Assembly (NCBI GenBank): GCA_017304475.1
Contig: JAFKKV010000015.1
Location: 124,001-188,000, forward strand
From: Hyphomicrobiales bacterium
Lineage (GTDB): Bacteria; Pseudomonadota; Alphaproteobacteria; Rhizobiales; Phreatobacteraceae
Direction of reading: 5' to 3'
DNA: 64,000 nucleotides
Below are positions 8,089-16,570 of the stretch, piece after piece (the stretch's first letter is position 1; every line of letters begins with the position of its first letter). Under the pieces are notes generated by a model. That model worked only from the letters and a program-made list of their open reading frames with translations. It was not told the origin of the DNA and searched no databases. Both the position numbers and the translations under genes were made by a program.

Positions 8089-9219
8089 TCAAGACATCTG
8101 CAGCCTGCGCAAGAAATTCCGGGCGTCGCGAGCGACCTCCGGATCGTCGCCGATCGCGAGCCTCACGATGATCGGCATCATGGCCTCGGACGGCCTGGCA
8201 CTGGCGGTCAGAAAGGCCATGCGGTGCTGGCCCATGGCAACGAGCTTCCCGACCGCGTCTGGATCGGCCCAGAAGAAGTCGCTGACAAAGGATGACCACG
8301 GCTCGACGTTGGCGGCAATGCGGCGCTCGCCGAGACCGGCCTTACAGATTTCCAGGACCCAGGCCCGGACATCGATCCCCTCCGCGACGACCAGGTCGGC
8401 GATGCTTGGCTCGGTCAGGACGCGGAGGCCTGCCCTGTGCCCGAAGCCATTGATGAATCCGGCCGCGACATTGCCACCATCCGCCTCACGCCGCGCGATC
8501 AGCCGCAGTGCCTTGGCCAAGGATGGCGCGCCGCCGCGGCCTCTGGCCTCCAGCGTCCGGAGAGCGCGGAAGAGCTCGACCCCGAAAGCCCTTGCTGCCC
8601 CCGCACGCACCATTTCATGCGGATGTTTGAGAAGATCGATCAACACGCTCTTCGCTTGAACCCAGTCGGAAAATCCCCGTTCGGCGGCACGCACAGCCAA
8701 TCGGATCGCCTCGTCGACCCCATTGATCCAGGCCCGGCTGCGACGGCCCGCGATCTCCAGGCGCTTGGCGAAATCCACGAATGCCTGCCTGATCGGAGGC
8801 TTTCGTAACATTCCCACATAGAGCGCCTGATCGATCGTCAGCTCGTCCGCCGCTGTTTCGAGCCAGGCCAGATAGGGGGCGATCAGCCGATCGTAATCAG
8901 CCTGCGGCAGGGAATAGACCAGATCCGGCGGAAAGCTCACCAGCGGCAGCTGAAGGCAATCATTGGCGTAGTTCTGAATGTCGTGCCGCGCACTATGGCC
9001 AGGGGCCAATTCAAGGGGACCCGGCCCTTGATAGGTCAAATAGGGCCCTACGGCCGCACTCATCGCGGCCAGCTGTTCTGCATTGGCACTCGGCGGCAGT
9101 TTCGAGACAGCGTCGAGCAGCGGCCGGATGGCCGCGTGATCCGCCGCCGGATCAGGCAGGGTCTCGTGCGCCGCGAGCGCCCCCAGGGCTGCCATGAAAT
9201 CCGGCGCGGCATCGCTCAC
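8089..9219 (-). CDS. Hypothetical alpha-helical protein
   Basis: About 376 residues, not recognised as a named family. The sequence is predominantly helical with repeated amphipathic segments, for example a stretch around LIDLLKHPHEMVRAGAARAFG and another around MMPIIVRLAIGDDPEVARDARNFL. Both have HEAT-like character. No signal peptide, membrane segment or enzyme motif is visible. GTG 9219 is chosen because AAGGGG lies seven bases before it; an ATG at 9237 overlaps that ribosome-binding site. It is convergent with the methyltransferase, 15 bases apart. The 9220-9513 interval beyond it holds no gene I can support. Confidence 0.7.
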   Translation of the reverse strand: MSDAAPDFMAALGALAAHETLPDPAADHAAIRPLLDAVSKLPPSANAEQLAAMSAAVGPYLTYQGPGPLELAPGHSARHDIQNYANDCLQLPLVSFPPDLVYSLPQADYDRLIAPYLAWLETAADELTIDQALYVGMLRKPPIRQAFVDFAKRLEIAGRRSRAWINGVDEAIRLAVRAAERGFSDWVQAKSVLIDLLKHPHEMVRAGAARAFGVELFRALRTLEARGRGGAPSLAKALRLIARREADGGNVAAGFINGFGHRAGLRVLTEPSIADLVVAEGIDVRAWVLEICKAGLGERRIAANVEPWSSFVSDFFWADPDAVGKLVAMGQHRMAFLTASARPSEAMMPIIVRLAIGDDPEVARDARNFLRRLQMS

Positions 9220-9513
9220 TGGCCCACCCCTTCCCATGCTTGCAGGTCGAAAGACAGGCCATGGCGGAGTGGAGCATGACGGCGCACCACCCTTGAGAAG
9301 CGAGGTGCCAGCGACGGCAGGACCCGAGACTTCACCGTCTCAAGCCTTGCCGCATCTCGAAGAGGAATAAAATCCGGAAAAGACCCGAATGGGTCCGTCC
9401 CCACGAGCCGGCGCCGCCGATGCGGACACCGCCTCGCGGCAAGCCGTTCGCCTGGCCTTCGCGCCGCATTGTCGGCCGCGCGAAGGCTTTCGTTCAGCCA
9501 GCCCGCGGTCGGC

Positions 9514-10374
9514 TCAGACCGCGAGGTCCGCGCGGCCGTTGCTCAGCACCACGAGATTGCGCTCTTCCACCAGGCAGCGGAACGACACGACCGGGCCGTC
9601 GCGCCAGATCTCGGTGCGGATCGTCTCGCCCGGATAGACCGGCGCGGTGAAGCGGACCCGGAGCTTGCGCAGGAGATCCGGCTGATAGTTGCAGACCGCC
9701 TTGAGCAGGGCATGGCCTGCAACCCCGAAGGTGCAGAGCCCGTGCAGGATCGGCCGGTCGAAGCCGCCGGCGCGCGCCACTTTCGGATCGGCATGCAGCG
9801 GGTTGTAGTCGCCCGACAGGCGGTAGATGAGCGCGGCCTGCGGCAGGGTCGCGAGGCTGACGGTCTGGTCCGGCGCCCGCTCGGGCAGGACATGCGGCGG
9901 CGTGACCGGCCCCGAGGGCCCGCCGAAGCCGCCGTCGCCGCGCAGGAACGAGGTCGACGACAGGCGGGTCAGGAGCTTGCCGCTGGCCTTGTCGACGATG
10001 TCGCGCTCGCTGATCACGAGCGCACCCTTGTCCTTGCCCTTGTCGATCACGTCGACCACGCGGGTGCGGCCGATCACCGTGCCCGAGGCCGGCAGCGGCT
10101 TGAACACTTCCAGCTCCTGCTCGCCGTGCAGGAGGCGTTTCCAGTCGACGCCGGTCGCCGGATCGCTCAGCCAGAAGCCGGGATAGCCGAGCACCACCGA
10201 CATGGTCGGCAGGGCCTTCAGGCTGCCCTCATAGACGAAGGGCAGTTGCGCCTCGTCCAGCGGATCCGCGCCGAGGCCGACGCCCAGCGCGTAGAGCATG
10301 GTGTCCCGCGCGCTATAGGTCTGTTCGACATCCTTGAACGGCCAGTTCAACAGCTGCTCGCGATCGATCGGCAT
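9514..10374 (-). CDS. MaoC-like dehydratase / (R)-specific enoyl-CoA hydratase 2
   Basis: A 286-residue double hot-dog protein of the hydratase-2 type found in peroxisomal multifunctional enzyme 2 and bacterial relatives. The C-terminal half carries the hydratase-2 motif YRLSGDYNPLHADPKVA followed by GGFDRPILHGLCTFG. The Asp and His of that motif are the catalytic pair in the family. The N-terminal half (FVYEGSLKALPTMSVVLGYPG) is the substrate-shaping degenerate hot-dog domain. The enzyme hydrates 2-enoyl-CoA to (R)-3-hydroxyacyl-CoA. It is divergent from the iclR-type gene, sharing a promoter region with an inverted repeat at 10451-10469. Confidence 0.92.
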   Translation of the reverse strand: MPIDREQLLNWPFKDVEQTYSARDTMLYALGVGLGADPLDEAQLPFVYEGSLKALPTMSVVLGYPGFWLSDPATGVDWKRLLHGEQELEVFKPLPASGTVIGRTRVVDVIDKGKDKGALVISERDIVDKASGKLLTRLSSTSFLRGDGGFGGPSGPVTPPHVLPERAPDQTVSLATLPQAALIYRLSGDYNPLHADPKVARAGGFDRPILHGLCTFGVAGHALLKAVCNYQPDLLRKLRVRFTAPVYPGETIRTEIWRDGPVVSFRCLVEERNLVVLSNGRADLAV

Positions 10375-10450
10375 GCTTGCTCCCTTGTCTTGTGATTGTC
10401 GCCGGCGCCTGGCCGGTCTGGCCGGCCGCGTCCTTCACCAAGCTAAGACA

Positions 10451-10469
10451 TGCGGAATTGATTTCTGCA
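10451..10469. promoter_or_regulatory. Putative IclR-type operator, site 3
   Basis: TGCGGAA-TTGAT-TTCTGCA shows 7-base arms in the same TGCRRAA-N5-TTYYGCA layout as the sites at 5263, 15654 and 15720. It lies 77 bases upstream of the MaoC hydratase start and about 200 bases upstream of the IclR gene. It could therefore serve both the hydratase promoter and autoregulation. Confidence 0.6.
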
Positions 10470-10665
10470 ATACGAAATGCGAATGTGGCGAATGAGACAT
10501 TGGGCGGACTTGTGGCGCGGCATCGAAGTCAATAGATCTCGCGACGAGATCTGCCTGAAACGATGGTCTCGCAGTCGATCCACGGCAAATTCGCCCATGC
10601 CGACACGAGACTTCGCATGACCATCCGGACGCCCGGGCACCGCGCCAACATGAGGAAGAACTGAG

Positions 10666-11712
10666 ATGCCGCGCTCAAGCTCCAAGCCGCGCTCTCCATC
10701 TCCGGCCAAAGGTCAGGGCAAGGGCCAGTTGAAGACCAAGGCCGCCGCCAAGGACAAGCCGGCCGCGCGGGTCGCCCAGGCGAAGGCGAGCACAGGCGCC
10801 AAGGCCAAGGTGGTGCAGGCCGTGCCCTCCTTGACCGAGGTCGCGGCGGCACCGGCCCGCGCCGGCTCGCGCCACGCCATCCGGCGGCCGCGCGCCCGCG
10901 CCGACGACGACCTCGACGGGCCGGAGACCGGCGACCGCCAGTTCGTCACGGCACTTGCCCGCGGCCTCGACGTGCTGGCCGCGTTCCGGCGCGGCGAAGG
11001 CCGCCTCGGCAACCAGGAGCTGGCGGAGCGCACCGGCCTGCCCAAGCCGACCATTTCGCGCATCACCCACACCCTGACCCAGCTCGGCTATCTCAATTAC
11101 AACCAGCGGCTCAGCCAATACGAACTCGGCGGCGCCACCCTGTCGCTCGGTTATGCCGCGCTGTCCAATCTCGACGTCCGGCGCATTGCCCGCCCCTTCA
11201 TGCAGGAGCTCGCCAACGCCACCAACCTGACGGTCGCGCTGGCGCTGCGCGACAAGCTGATGATGCTGAACATCGAGACCTGCGAAGGCCAGGCGCTGGT
11301 GGGCCTCAGGCTGTCGCCCGGCTCGCGCATGCCGATCGCCAACACCGCCATGGGCCGCGCCTATCTCGCCGTGGTGAGCGAAAGCGAGCGCGCCGGCATC
11401 TTCGAGACCCTGCGCGGCCAGTTCGGCGACGAATGGCCGAGCATGCGGCGCTCCATCGAGCGCAGCATCAAGGATATCGAGGAACAGGGGTTCTGCGTTT
11501 CGATCGGCGGTCAGAAGGACATCAACGGCGCTGCCGCCGCGATCCCGATCCCGGATGGCCGCGGCTTCTATGCCCTGAGCATTGGCGGCCCGGCCTATCT
11601 CGCCTCGCCCGAATATGTCACCGCGGAGGTCGGACCGATGGTGGCCGATGCCGCGCAAAGGATCATCGCTCTGCTCGGCGGCGACATGCCGGCGCGTTCA
11701 CCGCGCAAGTAG
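10666..11712 (+). CDS. IclR family transcriptional regulator with long Lys/Ala-rich N-terminal tail
   Basis: A 348-residue DNA-binding regulator. After about 90 residues comes the winged helix: QFVTALARGLDVLAAF, then LGNQELAERTGLPKPTISRI as the helix-turn-helix. The effector-binding IclR domain follows (from about residue 165 to GGDMPARSPRK). The typical family length is about 250-270 residues. The surplus is an N-terminal basic, low-complexity tail (KPRSPSPAKGQGKGQLKTK, AAAKDKPAARVAQAKAS), which resembles histone H1-like tails. ATG 10666 follows GAGGAAG-type sequence. It probably controls the surrounding acyl-CoA genes through the 19-bp repeats. Confidence 0.93.
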   Translation: MPRSSSKPRSPSPAKGQGKGQLKTKAAAKDKPAARVAQAKASTGAKAKVVQAVPSLTEVAAAPARAGSRHAIRRPRARADDDLDGPETGDRQFVTALARGLDVLAAFRRGEGRLGNQELAERTGLPKPTISRITHTLTQLGYLNYNQRLSQYELGGATLSLGYAALSNLDVRRIARPFMQELANATNLTVALALRDKLMMLNIETCEGQALVGLRLSPGSRMPIANTAMGRAYLAVVSESERAGIFETLRGQFGDEWPSMRRSIERSIKDIEEQGFCVSIGGQKDINGAAAAIPIPDGRGFYALSIGGPAYLASPEYVTAEVGPMVADAAQRIIALLGGDMPARSPRK

Positions 11713-11783
11713 GGCGCCAAGCCATCCGGAACCAGGGGCCGGTTCCGGCTGGCCTCGATGGCCAGCCGGCCTCCCTGCGCCGC

Positions 11784-12137
11784 TCACAGCTGCAGGAAGC
11801 TCTCGAAGCCGCCGAAGATCATGCGTTTGCCGTCGAACGGCATGTTCGTCATGCTCTCTTTCAGGCGCGGGTCCGCCATCACCTTGGCCATGACCTCGTC
11901 GCGTTTGGCACGCGACTCGTAGACGACCCAGGAAAACACGACCACTTCGTCATCCTTGGCCTGCACCGCGCGCGGAAACGACGTCAGTTCGCCATAGGGA
12001 ACATCGTCGCCGATACATTCGACATAGGCGAGCGCGCCATGCTCTTTCCAGACCTTGCCGCCCAGACGCGCCATCTCCTTATAGGCCTCGATATTCTGCT
12101 TCGGCACGGGAACCACGAAACCATCAACATAGGTCAT
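11784..12137 (-). CDS. DUF1428 family protein (YbaA-like)
   Basis: A 117-residue single-domain protein of the ferredoxin-like dimeric alpha/beta-barrel type. It begins MTYVDGFVVPVPKQNIEAYK and contains VECIGDDVPYGELTSFPRAV and DPRLKESMTNMPFDGKRMIF, which are characteristic of DUF1428. The domain spans the whole chain. GAGGAG precedes the ATG at normal spacing. No biochemical role is established for the family. It is convergent with the IclR gene and lies next to a palindromic repeat, so it may be an independent unit. Confidence 0.9.
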   Translation of the reverse strand: MTYVDGFVVPVPKQNIEAYKEMARLGGKVWKEHGALAYVECIGDDVPYGELTSFPRAVQAKDDEVVVFSWVVYESRAKRDEVMAKVMADPRLKESMTNMPFDGKRMIFGGFESFLQL

Positions 12138-12263
12138 GCACGTCTCCTCTGGTTGGTACTGATCAGAGGACGAACGGGCGCGAGGTGAACCGACAGGATG
12201 GGTGAGATTTTTTTCGTTGCTGGCTACCGGCAGCCAAGCGACTTCGAAAAGCGCTGCGAAATC

Positions 12264-12424
12264 AACCCTCTCCCAAAGGGAGAGGGTGGCGCCGTCAGGC
12301 GCCGGGTGAGGGGTCGTCCATATCCGGATGGGGCGGCATGCGGCGCGAGCGGCGGTATCAGTCCTCGACGCTTACGCCCCTCACCCGCCGGCTACGCCGG
12401 CACCCTCTCCCTTTGGGAGAGGGT
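12264..12424. repeat. Intergenic palindromic repeat element, copy A
   Basis: The ends are ACCCTCTCCC-aaa-GGGAGAGGGT and its mirror ACCCTCTCCC-ttt-GGGAGAGGGT, each a hairpin. They are flanked inward by GGCGCC-GTCA-GGCGCC or CCGGC-TAC-GCCGG hairpins and by GGGTGAGGGG / CCCCTCACCC. The element is therefore a large inverted repeat made of smaller ones. A second copy lies at 22624-22787. No coding sequence is present. Such elements are common between genes in Hyphomicrobiales and may act as bidirectional RNA hairpins. Confidence 0.85.
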
Positions 12425-12444
12425 CAATTCCGCCCTGCCCTGCC

Positions 12445-13980
12445 CTACACCGCCCGCTTCGCGTCGCGCCAATAGGGCTCGCGCAACAGGCGCTTGAAGA
12501 TCTTGCCGGAATCCTCGCGTGGCAGCTCGTCGCGGAACTCGATCAGCCGCGGCACCTTGTAGTCGGCGAGCCGCCCCTTGAGAAAAGACCGCACCGCCTC
12601 GACGGTGATCGAGCCGGCCTCGAAGGGCTGCACCAGCGCCATCAGGACCTCGCCATATTCGGCGTCGGGCACGCCGAACACGGCGCAGTCACGCACATCG
12701 GGCATGGCGGCAAGCGCCGCCTCGATCTCGGCCGGATAGATATTGACCCCGCCGACAATAACCATGTCGCGCTTGCGGTCGCAGATATGGAGAAAGCCGT
12801 CTTCGTCGAAATAACCGACATCGCCGCAGGTGATCAGCCCATCGCGGTCGATCTCGCGGCGTTTCTCATCCTGGTTGTGATAGGTGAAATCCGGGTAATA
12901 GTGGATCCGCATGAAGATCTCGCCGGTCTCGCCCGGCTTCGCCTCGCGGCCGTCATCGGTGATCACCTTGACCGTCGTCTCGTCGATCACCCGGCCGACC
13001 GTGCCGCGATGGGCGAGCCATTCTTCCGCCGTGCAATAGACCGCCGGTCCGGATTCCGTGCCGCCATAGAATTCGTGAACGATCGGGCCGAACCAGTCGA
13101 TCATCGCGTCCTTGACGTCGGGCGGGCATGGCGAGCCGGCATGGATGATGAAGCGCATCGACGAGATGTCGTAGCGCGCCCTGACCTCTGCCGGCAGCTT
13201 GGTCAGCCGCACGAACATGGTCGGCACCATGAACATGTGGGTCAGCCGCTCGCGCTCGATCGTCTCGAGCAATTGCTCGGGATCGAAACGCGGCAGAAGG
13301 ATCACCAGCCCGCCCTGGCGCACAGCGTTCATCGAATAGCTGTTGGGCGCGGAGTGATACATCGGCGCGCTCATGGCGGTGCGCATGCCCGGCTCCAGGC
13401 CGTAGACCTGCATGCGCATGGCGATCACCTTGGCGGCCTGTTCGGGCGTCGGCAATTGCCGGCGCACAGCCTTGGGCCGGCCCGTGGTCCCCGACGTATA
13501 GATCATGCTCTCGCTCGACCGGGCGGGCGCGGCCAGCGCCGGATCCTGCGCCATCAGCCATTGCTCCCAGCGCTCGACGCCGCCGGGAAGCGCCGCCTTG
13601 TCCGGCGCGATGCGATAGGCCTGGACGATCTCCGGGGGCACCTCGACCACCAGCACCTTGACGCCGGCGGGCACGCCGCCGGCGACCTCGACCAGGAGAT
13701 CGGCATGGACCACCAACACGCGCGCGGCGCTGTCGTCGAGAATGTGGCGCACCTCGTCGGCCTTGAAGTGCCAGTTGATCGGCACGGCATAGGCACCCAG
13801 CCGCTGGGCCCCGCTGGTCGCTTCGATGAAGGCGAAATCGTTGCGCAGCATCAGCGCGACGGTATCGCCGGCGCCGATCCCCAGCGCCGAAAAACCGACC
13901 GCCGCGCGGCGGACCCTTTCGTCGAGTTCGGCGACCGGCACATGGCGATCGCCGCTGACCAGACCTGTTCTCAGTTTCAT
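12445..13980 (-). CDS. AMP-binding acyl-CoA ligase
   Basis: A 511-residue member of the ANL superfamily, which activates a carboxylic acid to acyl-AMP and then acyl-CoA. The phosphate-binding loop reads MIYTSGTTGRPKAVRR, then EFYGGTESGP (A5), TCGDVGYFDEDGFLHICDRK (A7/A8) and the C-terminal lysine region EDSGKIFKRLL. ATG 13980 with AGGAAAG just upstream is chosen; the open frame to 14145 is antisense to the next gene. It follows the second ligase gene by 47 bases, so both are probably in one transcript controlled from 15.65 kb. The acid substrate is unknown. Confidence 0.92.
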   Translation of the reverse strand: MKLRTGLVSGDRHVPVAELDERVRRAAVGFSALGIGAGDTVALMLRNDFAFIEATSGAQRLGAYAVPINWHFKADEVRHILDDSAARVLVVHADLLVEVAGGVPAGVKVLVVEVPPEIVQAYRIAPDKAALPGGVERWEQWLMAQDPALAAPARSSESMIYTSGTTGRPKAVRRQLPTPEQAAKVIAMRMQVYGLEPGMRTAMSAPMYHSAPNSYSMNAVRQGGLVILLPRFDPEQLLETIERERLTHMFMVPTMFVRLTKLPAEVRARYDISSMRFIIHAGSPCPPDVKDAMIDWFGPIVHEFYGGTESGPAVYCTAEEWLAHRGTVGRVIDETTVKVITDDGREAKPGETGEIFMRIHYYPDFTYHNQDEKRREIDRDGLITCGDVGYFDEDGFLHICDRKRDMVIVGGVNIYPAEIEAALAAMPDVRDCAVFGVPDAEYGEVLMALVQPFEAGSITVEAVRSFLKGRLADYKVPRLIEFRDELPREDSGKIFKRLLREPYWRDAKRAV

Positions 13981-14027
13981 GACGCTTTCCTGCCCGCCCG
14001 TTCCCGTGTCGATCAGCTCACTTGCGA

Positions 14028-15584
14028 TCAGTTCACCTGCCGGTCGCGGCCGGCCCAGAACGGTGCCCGCAACACGGCCTTGTTGATCTTGTTGACGCTC
14101 GACAGCGGCAGGGGATCGCGCTGCACGTCGACGCTGCGCGGGCATTTATAGGCCGCGATCAGCTCCCGGCAGTGGCTGATCACCGATGCCGCGTCGATCT
14201 CCTTGCCCGCCCGCGGCACCACGATGGCATGCACGGCCTCGCCCCATTTGGCGTCGGGAACGCCGATGACGGCACATTGCGCCACGGCCGGGTGGCGGCA
14301 AATAGCGTTCTCCACTTCGGTCGAATAGACGTTCTCGCCGCCCGAGACGATCATGTCCTTGGTCCGGTCGACAACATAGAGAAATCCGTCCTCGTCGAAA
14401 TAGCCGGCATCGCCGGTATGCATCCAGCCGCCGCGCAGCGCGATGGCGGTGAGTTCCGGCTGGCGCCAATAGCCCTTCATGACGGTCGGCCCGCGCGCCA
14501 CGATCTCGCCGACCTTGCCGACCGGCAGCGGAGCGTCGGCCTCGTCGACCACCCTCACCTCGACGCCCGGAACGGCGCGGCCGGCCGAGCGCAGCCGCTT
14601 CGTATCGCCGTCGAGACGATGCTCCTCCGGCGGCAGGAAGGTCGCCATCGGCGACAGCTCGGTCATGCCGTAGGACTGGGCGAAGGCGACGCCGGGAAAG
14701 CGCGCCAGGCCCTCGCGCAGCAGCGCTTCCGGCATGGGCGAGGCGCCATAGGTGATGCGGCTGAGGCTCGACAGGTCGTAGCTGTCGAAATCCGGCATTT
14801 GCAGGATCATGCCGAGCATGGTCGGCACGAAGGTGGCGGTGGTGATGCGCTCGCGCTGGATGATCTGCAGCGCGTCTTCCGGCGTGAAGCGCGGCGCCAC
14901 CACGTGGCGGCCGCCGGCAATGGTGGTGGCGAAGACCCGGCCGCCGGCGGCGAGATGGAACAGCGGTCCGGCATGCAGGTGCACCAGCGTTTCGTCGAAG
15001 CCGGTCAGCGCCAGGGTGTTCCTCGCATTGGCGATCAGGTTGGCGTGGCTCAGCATGACGCCCTTGGCCCGGCCGGTGGTGCCGCCGGTATAGAACAGGC
15101 AGGCGATGTCGTCGCCGTCGCGCCCGGCATCGGCCATGGGGATCGCCGCGGCCAGCGCCGCCTCATAGGCGATCATGCCCGCCGGCGCCGGATCGTCGCT
15201 CGCGAAAATGGCATGGCGGAACGACGGTGCGGCGGCCATCAGCGGGCCGGCCTGGCCCGAGAAGCTCTCGTCGACGATCAGCACGACCGGCTCTGAATCG
15301 CGCGCCTGCTCGATGATCTCGGGCAAGGCCAGCCGGGTGTTCAGGGGCACCATGATGCCGCCGGCCCAGAGCGCGGCATAATAATATTCGATATAGCGAT
15401 GACTGCTGTTGGCGAGCATGGCGACCCGGTCGCCGGCGCCGACCCCGCTGTCGCGCAGCACCGCGGCCAGCCGGCTGACCCGATCCTCGAACTGGCGCCA
15501 GCTGTAGCGCTTGTCGCCGAAAACCAGGGCAATCTCGTCGGCGCGCTGCCGGCCGCCATGCGTTAGCCACTGCGTCAGACCCAT
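14028..15584 (-). CDS. Long-chain-type acyl-CoA ligase
   Basis: A 518-residue ANL superfamily enzyme. The loop is LFYTGGTTGRAKGVMLSH, the A5 motif QSYGMTELSP, A7 HTGDAGYFDEDGFLYVVDRT, and the C-terminal PLSSVNKINKAVLR contains the conserved lysine. Several starts are in frame. ATG 15584 (MGLTQWLTHGG) matches the family N-terminus and has GGGAG 11 bases upstream. ATG 15626 has no ribosome-binding sequence. The inverted repeat 15654-15672 lies 70 bases upstream. It is divergent from the enoyl-CoA hydratase gene and paralogous to, but distinct from, the adjacent ligase. Confidence 0.92.
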   Translation of the reverse strand: MGLTQWLTHGGRQRADEIALVFGDKRYSWRQFEDRVSRLAAVLRDSGVGAGDRVAMLANSSHRYIEYYYAALWAGGIMVPLNTRLALPEIIEQARDSEPVVLIVDESFSGQAGPLMAAAPSFRHAIFASDDPAPAGMIAYEAALAAAIPMADAGRDGDDIACLFYTGGTTGRAKGVMLSHANLIANARNTLALTGFDETLVHLHAGPLFHLAAGGRVFATTIAGGRHVVAPRFTPEDALQIIQRERITTATFVPTMLGMILQMPDFDSYDLSSLSRITYGASPMPEALLREGLARFPGVAFAQSYGMTELSPMATFLPPEEHRLDGDTKRLRSAGRAVPGVEVRVVDEADAPLPVGKVGEIVARGPTVMKGYWRQPELTAIALRGGWMHTGDAGYFDEDGFLYVVDRTKDMIVSGGENVYSTEVENAICRHPAVAQCAVIGVPDAKWGEAVHAIVVPRAGKEIDAASVISHCRELIAAYKCPRSVDVQRDPLPLSSVNKINKAVLRAPFWAGRDRQVN

Positions 15585-15653
15585 GATTGGCGCATCTCCC
15601 GGTCCTGTTGTTTTGATTGAGGCCATGATTTCACAGGCCCCATTGTACCGCAA

Positions 15654-15672
15654 TGCGAAATCGAATTTTGCA
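15654..15672. promoter_or_regulatory. Putative IclR-type operator, site 4
   Basis: TGCGAAA-TCGAA-TTTTGCA has arms of 7 with one imperfect pair and the same 5-base spacing as the other sites. It lies upstream of the acyl-CoA ligase pair. Its centre is 66 bp from that of site 5 in the same divergent region. Confidence 0.6.
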
Positions 15673-15719
15673 ATAATGGCCTTTCGGCCGATGGACAGTC
15701 TGACGGACATCGGTGACGA

Positions 15720-15738
15720 TGCAAAATCGATTTCTGCA
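15720..15738. promoter_or_regulatory. Putative IclR-type operator, site 5
   Basis: TGCAAAA-TCGAT-TTCTGCA matches TGCRRAA-N5-TTYYGCA. It ends 13 bases before the GTG start chosen for the enoyl-CoA hydratase. This also argues that the true start is downstream of the repeat rather than inside it. Confidence 0.6.
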
Positions 15739-15751
15739 TATGGAGATTGCC

Positions 15752-16525
15752 GTGGACGCGGTGGTGGTCGAAAAGAGCGGCGCGGTGGCGCTCGTCCGGC
15801 TCAATCAGCCGGAAACGATGAATGCGATCAGCCCCGACATCAAGGCCGGCTTGAGCGTCCATATCCCGGCCTTGGTCGCCGATCCCGCGGTGCGCTGCCT
15901 CGTCATCACAGGCACCGGCAATGCCTTTTGCGCCGGCGGCGACCTGCGCAACATGACCGACCGGCGGGCGCCCTCGGTGTTTGCCCGCATGCAGCAGAGC
16001 TATGCCTGGGTCGAGCAGTTGGTCACCGGCAAGACGCCCGTGATCGCGGCCGTCAACGGCGCGGCGGCCGGCGCCGGTTTTTCGCTCGCCATGCTGTGCG
16101 ACCTGGTCCTGGTCTCGGAAGAGGCTTCGTTCCGCGCCGGCTTCCCGAATATCGGCGCGGCGCCCGATCTCGGCCTCGCCTTCACCTTGCCGCGCGTCAT
16201 CGGCCTGCAGCGCGCCCGGGAGCTGCTGCTGACCAACAGGCGCGTCACGGCGGCGGAAGCGGTGACGCTCGGCCTCGCTTTGCGCAGCGTCCCGCCGGCC
16301 GGCCTGCTCGACGAGGCCATGGCCATGGCGGAACAGATCGCCGCCGGCCCGGCGCTGTCGCTCGGCCTGACCAAGATGCTGCTCAACGAGGCCATGGGCC
16401 CGACCTTCCCGGCCTTCCTGGAAAAGGAAGCCATGGCCCAGGCCATCGCTTTCGGCGGCGCCGAATTCGCCGAGGGCGTCCAGGCCTTCCTGGAGAAACG
16501 AAGACCGAATTTCGTAGCGATCTGA
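15752..16525 (+). CDS. Enoyl-CoA hydratase/isomerase (crotonase) family protein
   Basis: About 257 residues with the crotonase fold. The first oxyanion-hole segment is NAFCAGGDLRNM and the second NGAAAGAGFSLAMLCDL. The chain ends FLEKRRPNFVAI, usual for the family. It would hydrate or isomerise an enoyl-CoA made by the divergent ligases. Start: GTG 15752 with GGAG six bases before it. Alternative starts at 15713, 15719 and 15740 lack a ribosome-binding site and overlap the 15720 operator. It is followed after 45 bases by a row of binding-protein genes, probably cotranscribed. Confidence 0.9.
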   Translation: MDAVVVEKSGAVALVRLNQPETMNAISPDIKAGLSVHIPALVADPAVRCLVITGTGNAFCAGGDLRNMTDRRAPSVFARMQQSYAWVEQLVTGKTPVIAAVNGAAAGAGFSLAMLCDLVLVSEEASFRAGFPNIGAAPDLGLAFTLPRVIGLQRARELLLTNRRVTAAEAVTLGLALRSVPPAGLLDEAMAMAEQIAAGPALSLGLTKMLLNEAMGPTFPAFLEKEAMAQAIAFGGAEFAEGVQAFLEKRRPNFVAI

Positions 16526-16570
16526 CAGAGGGCCCGCAGAGGCCCCTGCCGTCCATGGGAGGACCGATCA

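Noticed and set aside
9216..9404. Short minus-strand frame of 62 codons before the helical protein gene
   Set aside because: Overlaps the start of the better-supported gene, has no ribosome-binding sequence and no recognisable features.
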